Shown here: positions 35,837 to 49,150 of the stretch, in pieces
How the letters are laid out: every line of letters starts with the position of its first letter
Position numbering within the stretch: position 1 is the first letter of the stretch
From: Casuarius casuarius
Lineage: Eukaryota; Chordata; Aves; Casuariiformes; Casuariidae
Direction: 5' to 3'
DNA length: 64,000 nucleotides
Assembly (NCBI GenBank): GCA_003342895.1
Contig: PTFA01000020.1
Span: forward strand, 6,217,644-6,281,643
Notes under the pieces: generated by a model
What the model saw: only the letters and a program-made list of their open reading frames with translations
Told to the model about the DNA's origin: nothing
Database searches by the model: none
Position numbers and translations under genes: made by a program

Positions 35837-38800
35837 CACATGTTCCAGCACAGTGTGTTGCCAGTGGTAACGCTACCTATTTTCTGAATTCTCTGTTCAT
35901 TTACTCAGTCATAGATGTTTCAACCAATCATCCAGTCAACTCCTTTATAACTTCATTGATAAAATGTTATTCCTGAATTACCATAGAGTCTCTTCTTTGA
36001 AATAAACAAAAACTGTTCACATCTTTTCCAGCCTTGAAACAGTGGTAGCAAGAGAAAGCAAACTACTCTTTTCCCCTAAAAACCCTGGATTAGGGCTTTA
36101 TGTGTTCAGATTTTCTCTCTTACATCCAGGTGTCTGAAAACAGCTGTTTTTGTTCATTTTTATCTGTATCTAAAATACTAACAAATACTTTATTCTAGTG
36201 ACAATACTGAAAATGATATTTTCAAACTTTTATAGCTATATGTTGTATCCAGTAAATAATAATAATTATAGAGCTGTGGTTGAATGAAAGGCAATTTAAA
36301 TTGATACCTCTGGAGGATGCTTTGGACAGCTATCCTAGTAAGATATTTTTAGTGCTGATCGATGGGATAAGAGAGTGGTGGTTGATTTCTTTTTGTACAT
36401 GCAAAGAGGAAATTTAGTATTGATAAAATTGTAATATTTTCACAGAGCAGCAAATCTGTTGAATGACGATTTTCCAAAGAATAATCTTAAAAGTCTGTCT
36501 TGAGGTTGGTATAACCAAGAAAAAGAAATGACATATTTCCTTCATAAAAATTAACACTGGACTTAAGTTCTGATCTCACTAACATCATTTCCCTCATCTG
36601 GCGGTTAGATAAACAGGAAAACAACATACAAAAAAAAGAGAAAGGGAGGTGACTGCACTGTAATCAGCCATGATACAATCCTAAAAAGATGCTATTCTGC
36701 TCCTCTAATGGAACTAGTGATCCCTGTGCTGATGAAATTCATTTGGAGCTCCTGAAGGTTTTGCTGGTGAGCTCCTAGTGTTTCTTCACTAGTGCTGCTA
36801 ACCTGAGCATGCAAATAGGGTTATCTGGAGTTGCTTCTTGGCAGTCATTCCTGTGCAAGTCTGTAGATGTATATGGAAATTAAGTAAATAGAATGGTACA
36901 ACCTGATGCCTATGTTTTATTGTTCCATTGGCTTTTAATGTTCATTGAAGTCAATGGGGGTCTCTGCTTAAAAATTATTGCTGCAGTAAAATCTATTGAC
37001 AATTAGGTGATTTAATTTTAGGGAGTTCAAATGAAAGAGAAGAAATGAGAATTTCCTATGTAGTCAGTGTCTCAGAGGGAATTATCATAAGCATGTAAAA
37101 GTACTTCATAATGGTGAAAGAGATGCCATGAATGGATGAAAGTAGCTTGAGCTTCAGAGAGGCCTTACAAAATTAAATGCAAGATTCCTGAAGGTAAGAA
37201 AGACCAGAATCTGAAGAGCGTAAGAAACATTTTTTCTCTGCACATCTTCCAACTACTAATCCTCTTTGACAGCATAATTAGCAGGAATGTGTTTTTGCTG
37301 TTCTATTTTTCAACTTGGTTGTTGGAAGCCATAGATGAGTCTTAATGAAGAAGTTGCTAAATCAACATCTATGGCTCTCTCCAATGTATTTTATGTCACA
37401 CTGGCTACACAAATGTTATAGTATGTGCAGATGGGTTGGACACTTGGCCAACTCCTTCCTGTCAACCGTAGACTTTTCTTCCCTATCTCCAGAATGTGGT
37501 GAAAGGAAGGGAGCTGGGCACATCCGTCTCAGCCCAAAGTTGCATAAGGACATGAGGGAGCATGCACTTGTAATTGGAATTTAGGGCATGACCCTAGGCT
37601 CTGCCATTTAGGAATATATAGCCCAGTGCAGTGGAGAAAATATTGTCTGATTCTGTTAACTGTGCCCATTGATATTACAGAGAATCCCAAGTACATGGCA
37701 TAGATGTAGAAGGAAAAAATAACATTTTTACCAGCAAAAAAAATACCCTACATACCCTAAAAGTCTGCTTCACACTTGACACACTTCACTTGACCCAGTG
37801 ATTTATTGCTCCATTGTGCTGTGATGAAGACAGTTGTTACAGAACAACATTCTACAGTTGTTCCTTCAAAGTTCGCAGCAAAGACAATTTTAATACAAAA
37901 ATGTCACTACCTGTTTTTTCTTTCAGACTCCTTTTCACTTCTATTATTTTCTTTGTGTCTTAAACTACTGCTAAGTATAAGAGTATAAGAGACGGAAAAG
38001 TTGAGTGAAAAGCTATTGAACTGATTATAGTAATAATTTGATTTCACTGGAGTTTAAGGAGACCTTAATTAAGTATCAAGATAGCTTTGATGCATCTAAA
38101 TCTACTGTTAAAAAGTTAGGCAAAATAATTGAATGCTTAAAAAATATCAGTAGTCAAATAGGAATTTTACCCATAATGCACTCAGCAGAGAAAAATGCAT
38201 CAGAATGTTCTAAGTACTTAGATTTTACTATTTCTTGAGATGGAGCAGTGCTGAATATGGTACTATTACTAGATCAGTCACCTTGTACTCAAGATTGTAT
38301 TTAACTTACACAAAAATGCTGAATACTCTAGCAGTTCTCTCTCCAAATTTTCTTACTATCGTGGCTTAATTTTATTTTATTAACTGTATTATTTCCCTAG
38401 ATTTGGAAACCTTAAGGAGCCACCATATAATGTAACCTATTACATTAATTTTCACTCCCTTTCTTGTCTACTGAGCTGTATGACATATGTTGGTCTAAAA
38501 TATATTGTTCAGAAGGCATCCAGGTATGACTTGGCAACAAAGTCAAACTTGGGAGTCAAACACTATAATCATCTTCCAAAATACTTTCTGAAAAGCTAAG
38601 TAACTCTGTGGCCCCCACTGTAGGGAATTTCCTCCCAGTCCTTACATCACTTTTGTGGTCTTTCCCTACACTCATGCCACTTTTCAATATCCTTTTAAAA
38701 TTAAGGACCTCAGAACTCAGTACAAAGTAGCCAAGTTTACAACTCGCTACTGCCGATGGTAAAATTATGTCCCTGTATCTACATGGTACTTCCCTATTTA

Positions 38801-40203
38801 TAAATCCAAGCTCAGAATTAGCTCTTTAGGTGTGGAATTGCAGTTGGGCTTCATGTTCAGTTGCTTGTCATCTCTGAGCCTTAAGTCATTTTCAGTACAT
38901 TGTTACTTTTGTTACTTGCGGCTTCAGATATTTTGTAGTTTTAGTGCCTGTCTGCTGGCTTTGGGGTCATACATTCGGCAGGCAGCCTAAGTTGTAAGCA
39001 GCTTTTCCGTTGCACTTTGTTTCACACAGTGGCCAGAGCAGAAACCTCTCCAAACTGGGTATCCTTAAAACTGCCCTTATGGAACCACCATTTGCACTTG
39101 CATAGAGATCAGTTTTTTAAAACTAGCAATAAAGTTTTAATAGTACATCTCATGGGTGTACTGTGATAAAGGGCAAAGCCTTTGAGAGAGGAAAGGACAG
39201 AGCAGGGAAGGGCAGGGCAGAAAGGGACAGAAAATGTCAATGAAATGGTGTTGGAGATATGCTGTTAAGGATATATGAGTTAAGACTCCTTGACCATGGT
39301 CGTCATCTTCTTTGCTCTAAGACTATCACGGAAGGGCTCAGATTTTAATAGAAACTTTCCCTAAATCTTAACACACTAACTTACTTTGTTTTACTTTCAG
39401 ATTACTCAGTAAAACTAGCTTTCCCTGCTTTTCTAATACCCAAAGTTTTAAAAATCCTGTATTCCTATATAGGTCTTTGTAATTGTTTTAATGGCTAATT
39501 CTCTTTGCAGTGAATAAAATACATAAGGATCTGACAACCATTATTTTAAGTGTTTACTTAGCTTAAGTTTATAAGTAATATTCTTACAAAGAGCTAAAAT
39601 TCAGATATAGTCATTACTGTATGTCAGTTGGTTTTTATATCAGAGCACAAGTACCCTTCAGTCCTGCAAAGCCTTATTCATGAGTGAATCCAGTGATTCA
39701 GATGGGAATCTTCTGTGAGGAGGAACACAGAGAAGGGTTTTCAAGGCGAGGCCCTAAAGAGTGGCATGGAACACACGCAGCCGACCCATTTTCCACCCAT
39801 AACAGTTCACATGTTCAGTAGAAGACTATTAAAGTCTATTAATACTGTCAGGTATTAAATATGCTAACTGTGATGCTATGAGTCAATTATTCTGGAACTT
39901 CTCAGGGTGAAATGAGCAGCTTGTCTCCATAAGCAACTTTTTACAGCAATGCAGTATTAGTAGCGAAACTTCTACTATGCCTTCTTGTGTGTTTGCATCA
40001 TGATGTAACATTTAGTCGTACGATTACATATTACTCAGATCATTCAGTATAAAATACAAATCAAAAAAACAGAAAAAACACCACTACATCCAGCATTGAC
40101 ACAGCATGTTTTAAGCTTTTTATAGGCTGTATAGCCTGTGCAGTGAAGAGTGCTACCACAGAAAACTAAAATAAAACAATCATAAAATTTATTTAAAACT
40201 CAT

Positions 40204-40237
40204 TGTGTTACTAAACTCAGTGTGTTACTAGACTCAG
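40204..40237. repeat. 17-base tandem duplication
   Basis: TGTGTTACTAAACTCAG (40204-40220) is followed directly by TGTGTTACTAGACTCAG (40221-40237), with one difference. It lies about 100 bases before another, unrelated tandem array. Confidence 0.85.
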
Positions 40238-40341
40238 CTTGTTTGTGTTATTTCCTGAATTCTATGTGCAATTTTATCATTACTAAAACTCCTTGCATAT
40301 TCCTCTAGACAGTGGGTATTTACATTTGTTTTTGCATTATG

Positions 40342-40409
40342 TTGATGTACAAGCATATACATTTTTGATGTACAAGCATATACATATATGTTGATGTTAA
40401 AGCATATAC
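40342..40409. repeat. Three-unit tandem repeat (about 23-26 bases)
   Basis: Three successive units begin TTGATGTACAAGCATATAC (40342), TTGATGTACAAGCATATAC (40365) and TTGATGTTAAAGCATATAC (40391), separated by short TA-rich spacers. The first two cores are identical and the third differs at two positions. It is a minisatellite-like local expansion in intron 4. Confidence 0.9.
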
Positions 40410-40412
40410 TTT

Positions 40413-40428
40413 CCATTGATATCAATGG
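40413..40428. repeat. Perfect 16-base palindrome CCATTGATATCAATGG
   Basis: This sequence equals its own reverse complement and is a variant of the dispersed CCATTGAAGTCAATGG word. It immediately follows the three-unit tandem array. It could be part of an old repeat element with internal self-complementarity. Confidence 0.6.
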
Positions 40429-43400
40429 GATTTGTTACTGACAAAGGACACTGCAATACCTGAGCAGTATTCATACTAATTTTCCCATGAAAACACAATA
40501 AGTTCAATGAATGTATTTTCCTCTGAATTCTTACGTGAATGAGGGTGAAACCAATGAACCTTTCTTCAGCTGCTTCTTTCCCCTGACCTCATAGAACAAG
40601 GTGGGGTCTGCTCCATTAACCAGCATTTTATACTGCCGCAGAGGATACCTCCTGTCATCTGCTCTCTAAAAAGCCAAACTTGCAGTTGCTGCTAAATTTG
40701 TGACCAATTACTCCCAAAGAAAGAAGTATTATTTGATGCATGGAGTGAAAGAGGAACAGCAAAAAGTATATATTTCTCTTAAGGCCTTCCAAGTGGAAGG
40801 AGAATTGGGAGATCCTCTTAAAATCTCTTCCTTCTTCAACCTAATGGACCTGCAACCCTTCAGAGTTACTCAGAAAACTATGAAAAAATCCTGTGTCTGT
40901 GAAAGCTCTGGGAAATAAATCTTCTTTGTTCTACCATGCCAAGCTCCCATCTACCTATGAAAAATATGGGTAGTCCACTAAAATAACTGTTAGATTACAG
41001 AATGTAAATATGACATATATCACATTATGGGCAGTGTAAGATTTCATTTTTATTTCATTCTGGAATTCATTCCACCTATGCTAAGCATAAATGCTATTTG
41101 CTGTCTTGCTCCTGTACTCCTAACAAGGGATCATTAAATGTTAAGTCTGTTTAAGATATGTGCATAGATTCAGGCAGAGTGGCAAGGGAAATAAATTTAT
41201 TGGCATATAACAGTGATAAGTTTTGGGGTACTTTTTTTGGTTTCCTGGATATCCTCTGCTGGAGTAATGAAAGGAGACACTTGGCTATCTTTGGTGAGAA
41301 GTTGAAATGCCACTGCTGTAGCACTACTGTGCGTGCTGCTGTTTTTCCCCTGAGCTGGGCAAAAAACAAGGCGATCAATACACATACAGCCCAACTTTCC
41401 ACGGGGAGACGGCAGGGAGGGAAGCGATGAAGGCTGGTCTCCAGCACAGGGCTTAAATGTGAAATCATGTAGGGTGACAGGATACGTGGGTTTTTCACTC
41501 ATTGCAGAGGGCAGAATGGCTGCAGTCGGACCTGCAGCCCAACAGTCAGTTCTTTGGCCATGCCTCATCTGTCACCTGCCCACTAGGAATCACAACGAAG
41601 TGGTTTTAAATGTCTTCCCATAAATCTGGGCAGAAAACTAGGAAAGAAGTAATGGTTAGGCATGCAAATAGCCAAATCTAAAAATACTGGGCATGTTGAA
41701 GATAAATAGAAAAGACTGCCCTGTTTATGATGACTTTAAACATGAATGAAATAGACACAGTGCATAGGGCATAACACTTAACAGCCTGCAGGAGAATTCA
41801 GCCCTCCGCATTAAAAGGAAGACTTTTTTCAATAGTGATGAATGTTTTATAACGATGATTTTTGAGAGGGTGATAAAACTTTGGTGAAGACCTAATATAC
41901 TTAAACTGTATTCAGAAACTATAAAATACAATCAGTGTTTTAACAGTGAACTATATAATCACACTGAAATGGGCCTAGATTTCCCATTAAACATTTGCAG
42001 ATCTTGATTATTATCCTAAAGGACACAAAATAGTCCTTTGGAAGAGGCTGTATCTTATCACCATAGAGCATTTGTTGCTTGCGTAGAAAACAAACATTCT
42101 TACTATTCTGAAATGCGTATGCCCAAACCTCTAGAGACCTCTATTTTTGCATGAGAGACTGAACTAGATAAACCGTACTCAAGCTAGCAGTTGTGGAACA
42201 GTGCAGGGATTCTCAGGTTGTAAGCTGACCAGATGAAGAATTGCCAGTTTATTCTACGGAAATTTGAATCAACAAAACATTATCGTTTCTGTTGATTTTG
42301 GGTAGCATGTCTTAGATTTGAGGAGCTGAGAGGGGAAAGAAGATAATACTTTATCATTTTACATGCACATGTGTAGATTTTAACGTTCTGTGTTTCCTTG
42401 AGAGGAATCCCATGGTGCCAATTAACCTAACTTATTCCAAAACAATTCTCTGTTTGGAAAGAATAATTTTCATTGTGGGTGTTCCATGAAATTGTATGCC
42501 TCATACCCTGTTATTACTGAGATGTGTGTAGTGCAATTGAGAGTGCCAGTTTCTTTTCTATGCACTGTATAGATTATAGCTGTATCCCACACACAGTGCT
42601 AGATAATCCCCATTTTAATTCTGTTATGCGTACAAATCCTTTTTGAACATTTAGCAGTTTTAAAAATGTAAAAATGCATCATCTTCTGAAAATGCATTTG
42701 ATAAAACTGAACGTTGAATTTAGAAGTGATCAAAACCAATGAATAACATGGTAATTATCTAATTAAAAGGCAAGTATTGCTTTTGCTGAAATATAGCAGG
42801 AGGATCACGATATCCAACACAAAATGGCAAAGACTACATAAAGTTATGCAGAAAATTCCATGGTTTTTAGCCAACGCAGTTTCAACCACATGATTTCCTT
42901 AACGAGAGGAGTTTTAACAGTCCCCTAAGGCTACAAGATTCACCATCCCTTTAAGCTCTTGGATACCCCAAAATCTATAATGAGGTCCTAGAATACTTCA
43001 GGGAACCCATGAAGGACTGGAGCTCTCAAGGAGAGCACCCAGTGTCCTGGAGACCTCTTCTGTGCATCTCCCAGTCCATCACAGCTATACGATTCCCTAT
43101 TGTGTTTCATCCCTTGTACCACTCCATTTAGAAAATGGGTCTTGTCTCTTGTCTTAAAAGAGAAGCAGAACTGAATAACATATAAACTTCGGTAATTAAT
43201 ACCGCCCATCATCTATTCCTACATGTGCTTCCCTCAGATGCCACAGAACAATTTTCTATATCCTCTTCCACATTTTTTCACACAAGCTCTGAAGTCCTAT
43301 TCCTTAAACAGGATCTGCAAGTGGGTTTGAGGGAGGAACAATTCCCTTTCTCCAATGGCTCACTGGCTATATTATCACGTTTTCCACCCATTTTATTGCC

Positions 43401-44132
43401 TTTTCAGTTAAAATTGGACAAAATGATCTGTCCCTAATTGAATGGTTTATATATAATTTTATTTCTAAAAACCAGTCAGAACTAATTTTTCCCATTACTG
43501 AAAAAAAAACACCCCTCCAAAAGATGAAACCACTTAGTAGCTGACACTTACTTTTTTCACTCTTGATGTCTGCCTGCATTCTCATATTGCTGGAATTTTA
43601 AAATAAATTATTCCATAAATCTCAATAAAGTAATATTCACTCTTAGATTTAATTTGGAAAATGGAATATATGATCTGTGGGACTGAGCCCGGCAAAATAC
43701 TTTCAGCCATTTGTTTTTAATTTACAGCAGATATTTTTAAAAACCTTGACCTATCTTTACTGGCATTGAGTCTCAATCCCTGCAGTTGAATTGCAGCAAA
43801 TTTAATTTATGTAATAATCATTTTTTATGCTAACTGAATGTCCAAAACAAGAAATGAAAGAGTGAGTAATTCACCAAAAACTTTTATATTTTGACGTTCC
43901 TAACAATTCCGGGAACCTTTATCAACTAGATTTTCAATCACTGTAACAGCCCAGAAACAACATACCACAACTGCTAAAGGATGAACGGATCTGAGTCACA
44001 CTGGCTCAGATAAATGTCAGGAAAAAGAAAGAAATTTTTTAGATCAAACTATGTAAGAAAAGTGGTACTTTCCCAAACCTAAAGTAGTGATACCAATTTT
44101 TGGAAGTGTGGGCCATTTTCATGAGGTACCAC

Positions 44133-44156
44133 TTTAGAAGGAAGTTTAGAAGGAAG
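44133..44156. repeat. 12-base tandem duplication
   Basis: TTTAGAAGGAAG occurs twice in direct succession. It is a small local duplication in intron 4 with no other associated feature. Confidence 0.85.
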
Positions 44157-45154
44157 AAAACACATACCTTTCCTTTACAATTAGGATACATAATTGTGTG
44201 TTATTAACATAAATAATATGGTACACCTCATAGGAACCTAGCTGAAGATGTGACTAAACACTATTGTTTCTCCTCATCATCTATCAGACAACGTTTAGAT
44301 ATGTTAATGCATGCACTAAATCTTGAACACTTTAAAGGTCTAACCAAATAAATACAATTTCAGATTAGAAGAAAGGCAATGAAAAAAAGCTAGTAGCTTC
44401 TTTTACTGCTGTGTTCCTCCCCCATAACTGACTTGTAGGGTATGATCACTGGGACAGTATTCCTATACTGGCTTTTTGAGTGACAGAGCAAGAAGTCGGT
44501 GGTCTCTTGTAAAAAGCATGTCTCTGTGTAAGTAAGTCAGTAAGATCAACTTAACAAGCCACCTATAAGATTACACAAGTCTACCCATACCATTACTTAC
44601 AGATCATTGAAACAGTGTATTACCCTGCTGAATACAGTGAAATTGCCAAATGTCATGTTCAAAGTTTAAAGCAAGCAGACAAATCAAAAGGTAGGGAATA
44701 TTAAGGAACTGTCTAGTAGCAAGTAGTCTCTGTTACTTCTAACCCCCCTACAAGGTTGCTCCTCCCTAGGATAAATCCAGACCATTTCACAGCCAGTATC
44801 CATGTTCCTCAAACGTCTGTGGGGCTGGGAAGGCCACAGATATTTTCAGCTGGATAAAACCCATAATCCATGAATGCTTGGTAAAAAAAAATTACAATCA
44901 ATTGTTTAATTTAGAAGAAAATTCAGTCCTTGAAACAGAAACATTCAGAACCGTGCTTTTGCCGTAGTTTAAGAAATCAGTGTTTTGCAACTTGCAACAT
45001 TTTGCATTTCTTCTAGACACACATTCTCCTTTAAGAACAATATAACCCTTTTAATAATTTCCCTTTAGAAATCGTATGTTAAATATGCCTTTGGAACAGC
45101 TAAAAGAATAAAAGGAACATAGTTCAATGTAATTAATGCAGTCCTCTATATTGT

Positions 45155-45176
45155 ATAAAATTTATATAAATTTTAT
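45155..45176. repeat. Perfect 22-base AT-only palindrome
   Basis: The sequence reads ATAAAATTTAT and then its exact reverse complement, with no spacer. It contains only A and T. Such palindromes can extrude as cruciforms, but AT-rich introns also produce them by chance. Confidence 0.75.
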
Positions 45177-47479
45177 CAGCATGTTTAAAATTCACTGTAT
45201 TTTACTATTTGTACAAGTATTTCAGCAACAAGGAAAAACACTGGCAAATGACCAAGGGAAGTGAACTGAATTAGCTAGTTACTAACTAGCAACTTACTAA
45301 ATCACTTAATATGAATGGTTTAAAAAAAAATCCATGAAAGAAACTACTACTCTATTATCAGTTCTAGCACTGTTAAAGTTATCATTTAATAAGTCCTGAG
45401 AGTTCCTACCTTTGTTCCATAAAACAAGAATGAACCTTCAACAACCACTGAACAATTTAGAAAGTGAGAAATAATCTTACACATGAGAAGGCTCTGATCT
45501 GCATGCTCTGACTACTCTGCCCATATTGGCTTACATGTGAAACAACAGACTAGCATCCTTGGGACTGAATTTGATTTATTTAATTTTCTCAGGTGCTGTA
45601 ATTCATCAAAATACTGATTATAGATGTCTTCAGGGAAAATTAAGAGAATATCTCATTCATGCATTTGATGTATTAGATACGTAGTGAAGGAAAGCTTCTT
45701 GGAAAAAAAACAGCTTCAAAAATGAAACACCAGATTTCGAAACAGACTCTGCAATGTACCAATTTGATGAGCAAATGTGTATCACTGCTTAGCAGTAAAC
45801 ACTGATAAAACAGAAAGTGCAGAGGATATTGTGTGTACTATAATAGCACTGTATGAAGCATGTGGTGCAAAACTTACACTTCTTCTATTAGGTTTGCTTG
45901 TTTTCTGTGTTAATTGTTCTGTCCATTTGCAAAAAGGTAGAATAGTGCTTTCTTAATGCTGTTCTCCACTACACAACTCTTCATTTGATTAAAAACTAGT
46001 GGAATTAGGATTTGTGTTTAATTGATTAAAGGTCTGAATCCGTGATATTCTGTGTTTCAGTTCTAGCTTTTTGAAACTTCATTGTCTTAATTTTGAGACT
46101 GAACATACACTGTGTTGTTCTAATTGCACTGGCTTTTTGAAAAGAACTTTGTATTGGATTCAGCCAAGTTAAAGGGTTTCCAAGATCATGGTCTTGGCTC
46201 AGGATAAATGGAGCCAATGAGCTAAACAAATTCCTGCTTTCTTGGTTCTTATAGTACTAGAAAAAGGGAAAGAGTGGAATACTTTTACTTCTTTATGCAA
46301 GTGAAACAATTCTGGAAACTGCAAAAATACAAACTAACTGTCTTTATGTGAGCAAGACACACTATTTTAGAAATCATTTTTATCTTTCTTTGGAAATATG
46401 AACCACAGATGATAACATGAATGAAACAAACATTTTTCACTTGGGAAATTTAAGTAGTTATTTTTAAGAATAATCACTTTGGGATTTTAAACCATACAGA
46501 CATTTAGTCTAGTATAGACAAATATTAGTGTTCTTACAACATGTAATAGTCATAGCTGTCTTGCACTGTGGTGAATGAAGCAATGTATGTCTATATTTGT
46601 TTCATCTTCTATTACTGAGAATGCTTTTCTAATGAGCCAGATTTTAGAAGTGGGATTGAAATAAATGAGTAATGGAAAAAAAAAGAAAAGGGACTTCTAA
46701 TCAGGAAAACAGTGTACATTCTTTCAAAGTCATGTTTATAAGTTCAGAGAAGCAATGGATCTACTTCAAAGACAAACCATATTTCAATTTGCTTTTTAAA
46801 ATTACCATATAGTTCATTATTAGATTAAAGTTTGTTTTCAGTTGAATTTTGGCCTAACAACAATTTATTACTTTACATCATAATCTGCTTTCAGTTTTAA
46901 GGTATCACAATTTCTAGTTACTATAGGTCATGAAATCACCAATTTACAGTTTTGTTTTTAGGTTTACACAGGAATAAATTAATAATCTAAGGAATCAAGA
47001 GACGTAAGGAGAGTTTAGAGCTGTTTCATTAACTCTCTTATTTGGTTTAGGCTTTTAAGCTGTGGGAGAATCAATGATTTTTATGTGCTGATTTTCAGTA
47101 ATCATCAGGTATTTGTACTGCAACACACCTTCCATACACAAACCTGTATTTCAACACACAGGCATACCCAATTAGATGTGCAAGCGACATACTGAGCATA
47201 CAGTTTGATTGCAGCACACCAGACAGACAAATACTTGCATTTACAAAACTCCATGTGGTTCCATTGAAAATTAAACTCTTTAGTCTTCATGCACTCTTAA
47301 GAGTGCATTGAATAAACAAATATTTCCTGGTGACTTTTTCATGTGTATGACACAGGCACATATTTTTAGGCCCTCTCAGTGTAATGCTGGAATAATGTGT
47401 AGATACCACAGACAATCCTTTGTTACAATAGCTTGCTCTGGAATGCTGAAAGGGAGAATCTAGTCTTGACGCAGGTCCT

Positions 47480-49150
47480 GAGTAAAATATGAGTTGATTC
47501 AGGAAGTTAACGTGATTGAGCCAGTAAATAAAAGTGACCATAATATAATTAAGTTCAACATCCTCCCATGGGATCCTACCATGAGGTAATAATATTACAG
47601 TACTTTTCAAAAAGGAAGATTTTTATATTGAGGAAGTTAGAAATAGCCTGAAGGGGAAAGTTAGGAAATTAAAATCCATAGAAGCAGCATGGAGGTTGTT
47701 TAAAAGTACCTTATTAGACTCAGAGAAAGTACGTATATACTGGAACAATTAGGAATCAAGAAGGTGAGAAATATAGCAAGGTACAAGGGAATGTTCAGGC
47801 CCCCCAAAACTAATAATCCTATAATAAAATGGAAATCCAACTCAAATGACACTAATAGAGTGGCATATAAATTCAGAACACCAGTGTAAGGGCCATATCC
47901 TGCCATTGTTTAACTGGCAAAGTAAATAGGAGTATCCCATAAACATTTATGATAGACCAACATTTTCAGAGGTTTGAGAGGAAATTTAAAGTGAAAAATA
48001 TAGAGAATTTTTTAATAAATGGTGATAAAAAAGATAAAAAAGAACTTCCTCAATCTAGGTGGTGGTCTTTGACAGAGGTTGGTTAACTAGACCAATAAAC
48101 TATAAAAACAAAAGATTCAGCTTGATTTCTTTCCGTAAGAAAGATTGGGAAAGACACACCCTATACTTGGTATTTAACATTTTCTCTGTATCTCCACCTG
48201 TAGGCTTAGGAAAGAAAAAAGAAAGAGGGAGAAGAAAAATGATAGAAAGCACCAGAATGAATTGCCCTAAAAATAAGTGCTCTAAAGGAACTGAAAATTG
48301 TAGTAGTTGAGATAAAAAAGGGGTACTATTTATCTTTAGAAAACTTAACTATTATCTGAGAGGTTGGCTAGAAAAGGGCCCTGAAGGTCATCTTGGAAAT
48401 TACAGAGGAGTGGGAACTTAGAAAAATCCTAGGTGAGAAAAATTAAGGGAATTCTAGGTAAAAAAAAATCTTATGTGTTAACTTGCTGTCAGAAACAGAA
48501 TTCAGTGGACGAATTAGTAGAATAATGAAGAAAAAAATAGTTTAGCTTTTTAGAAGTTTTTATACAGTGCCTCTGAAGAAAGTAATATGAGAGATTGCTA
48601 GTCACAGAATAAAAACTTAGACCTGCTGTGATTCAGAATGCGCTCAGGGGAGGACTGCTCATTACCTGTGCCTCTGGCCATACGTCCAATATTAGTACAC
48701 TGCCGAATTAGGAGATGAAAGCAAATAGAAGGAGTAAATAAATAATGATATCTTGAAAATAATTAAAAATTACATAATCTAGGATTACTTCTAAAACATT
48801 AGTTTGTCCTTCTCAGTATGTTTACTAATGACTTAGAAGAGTTCATGATTAAGTGGCAGAAGTTGCTGGTTATACAAGATTAGACTATACTGGGAGGAGG
48901 TCTAGAGAAATTATATAAATGTAGGTAATGAGATAGCACACTAATTTCAACATAACACACTTTAGGAAGAATGTGTAAACACAAGAAAAGCTCTTACCCT
49001 CTTGTATTCTCTCCTGAAACATATTTAAGTAGCACCAATGATAACTCAGTGTAGCTGTCTAACTATAAAAGAGCAGATATTACACAATATTTAAAATAGG
49101 ATTTGAAGCACTTTGGAGAAAGCACTGTGGATTACATCCTCAGGAGCAAG
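47480..49150 (+). mobile_element. Decayed CR1/L3-like LINE body
   Basis: Several spaced segments resemble the coding part of CR1/L3-clade LINEs read on the + strand. At 47533-47562 the frame gives SDHNIIKFNI, the SDH-containing end of the AP-endonuclease domain. It is followed by TTTCAAAAAGGAAGATTT and AGAAATAGCCTGAAGGGGAA-like words seen after that domain. Near 48.49-48.53 kb and at 48.82-48.90 kb (TTTACTAATGACTTAGAAGAG, then CTGGGAGGAGG) the sequence resembles the reverse-transcriptase part. Frames are broken by stops and shifts throughout, so it is an ancient dead copy. Borders are approximate, and the 48.06-48.31 kb part may be a later insertion or too diverged to recognise. Confidence 0.55.
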
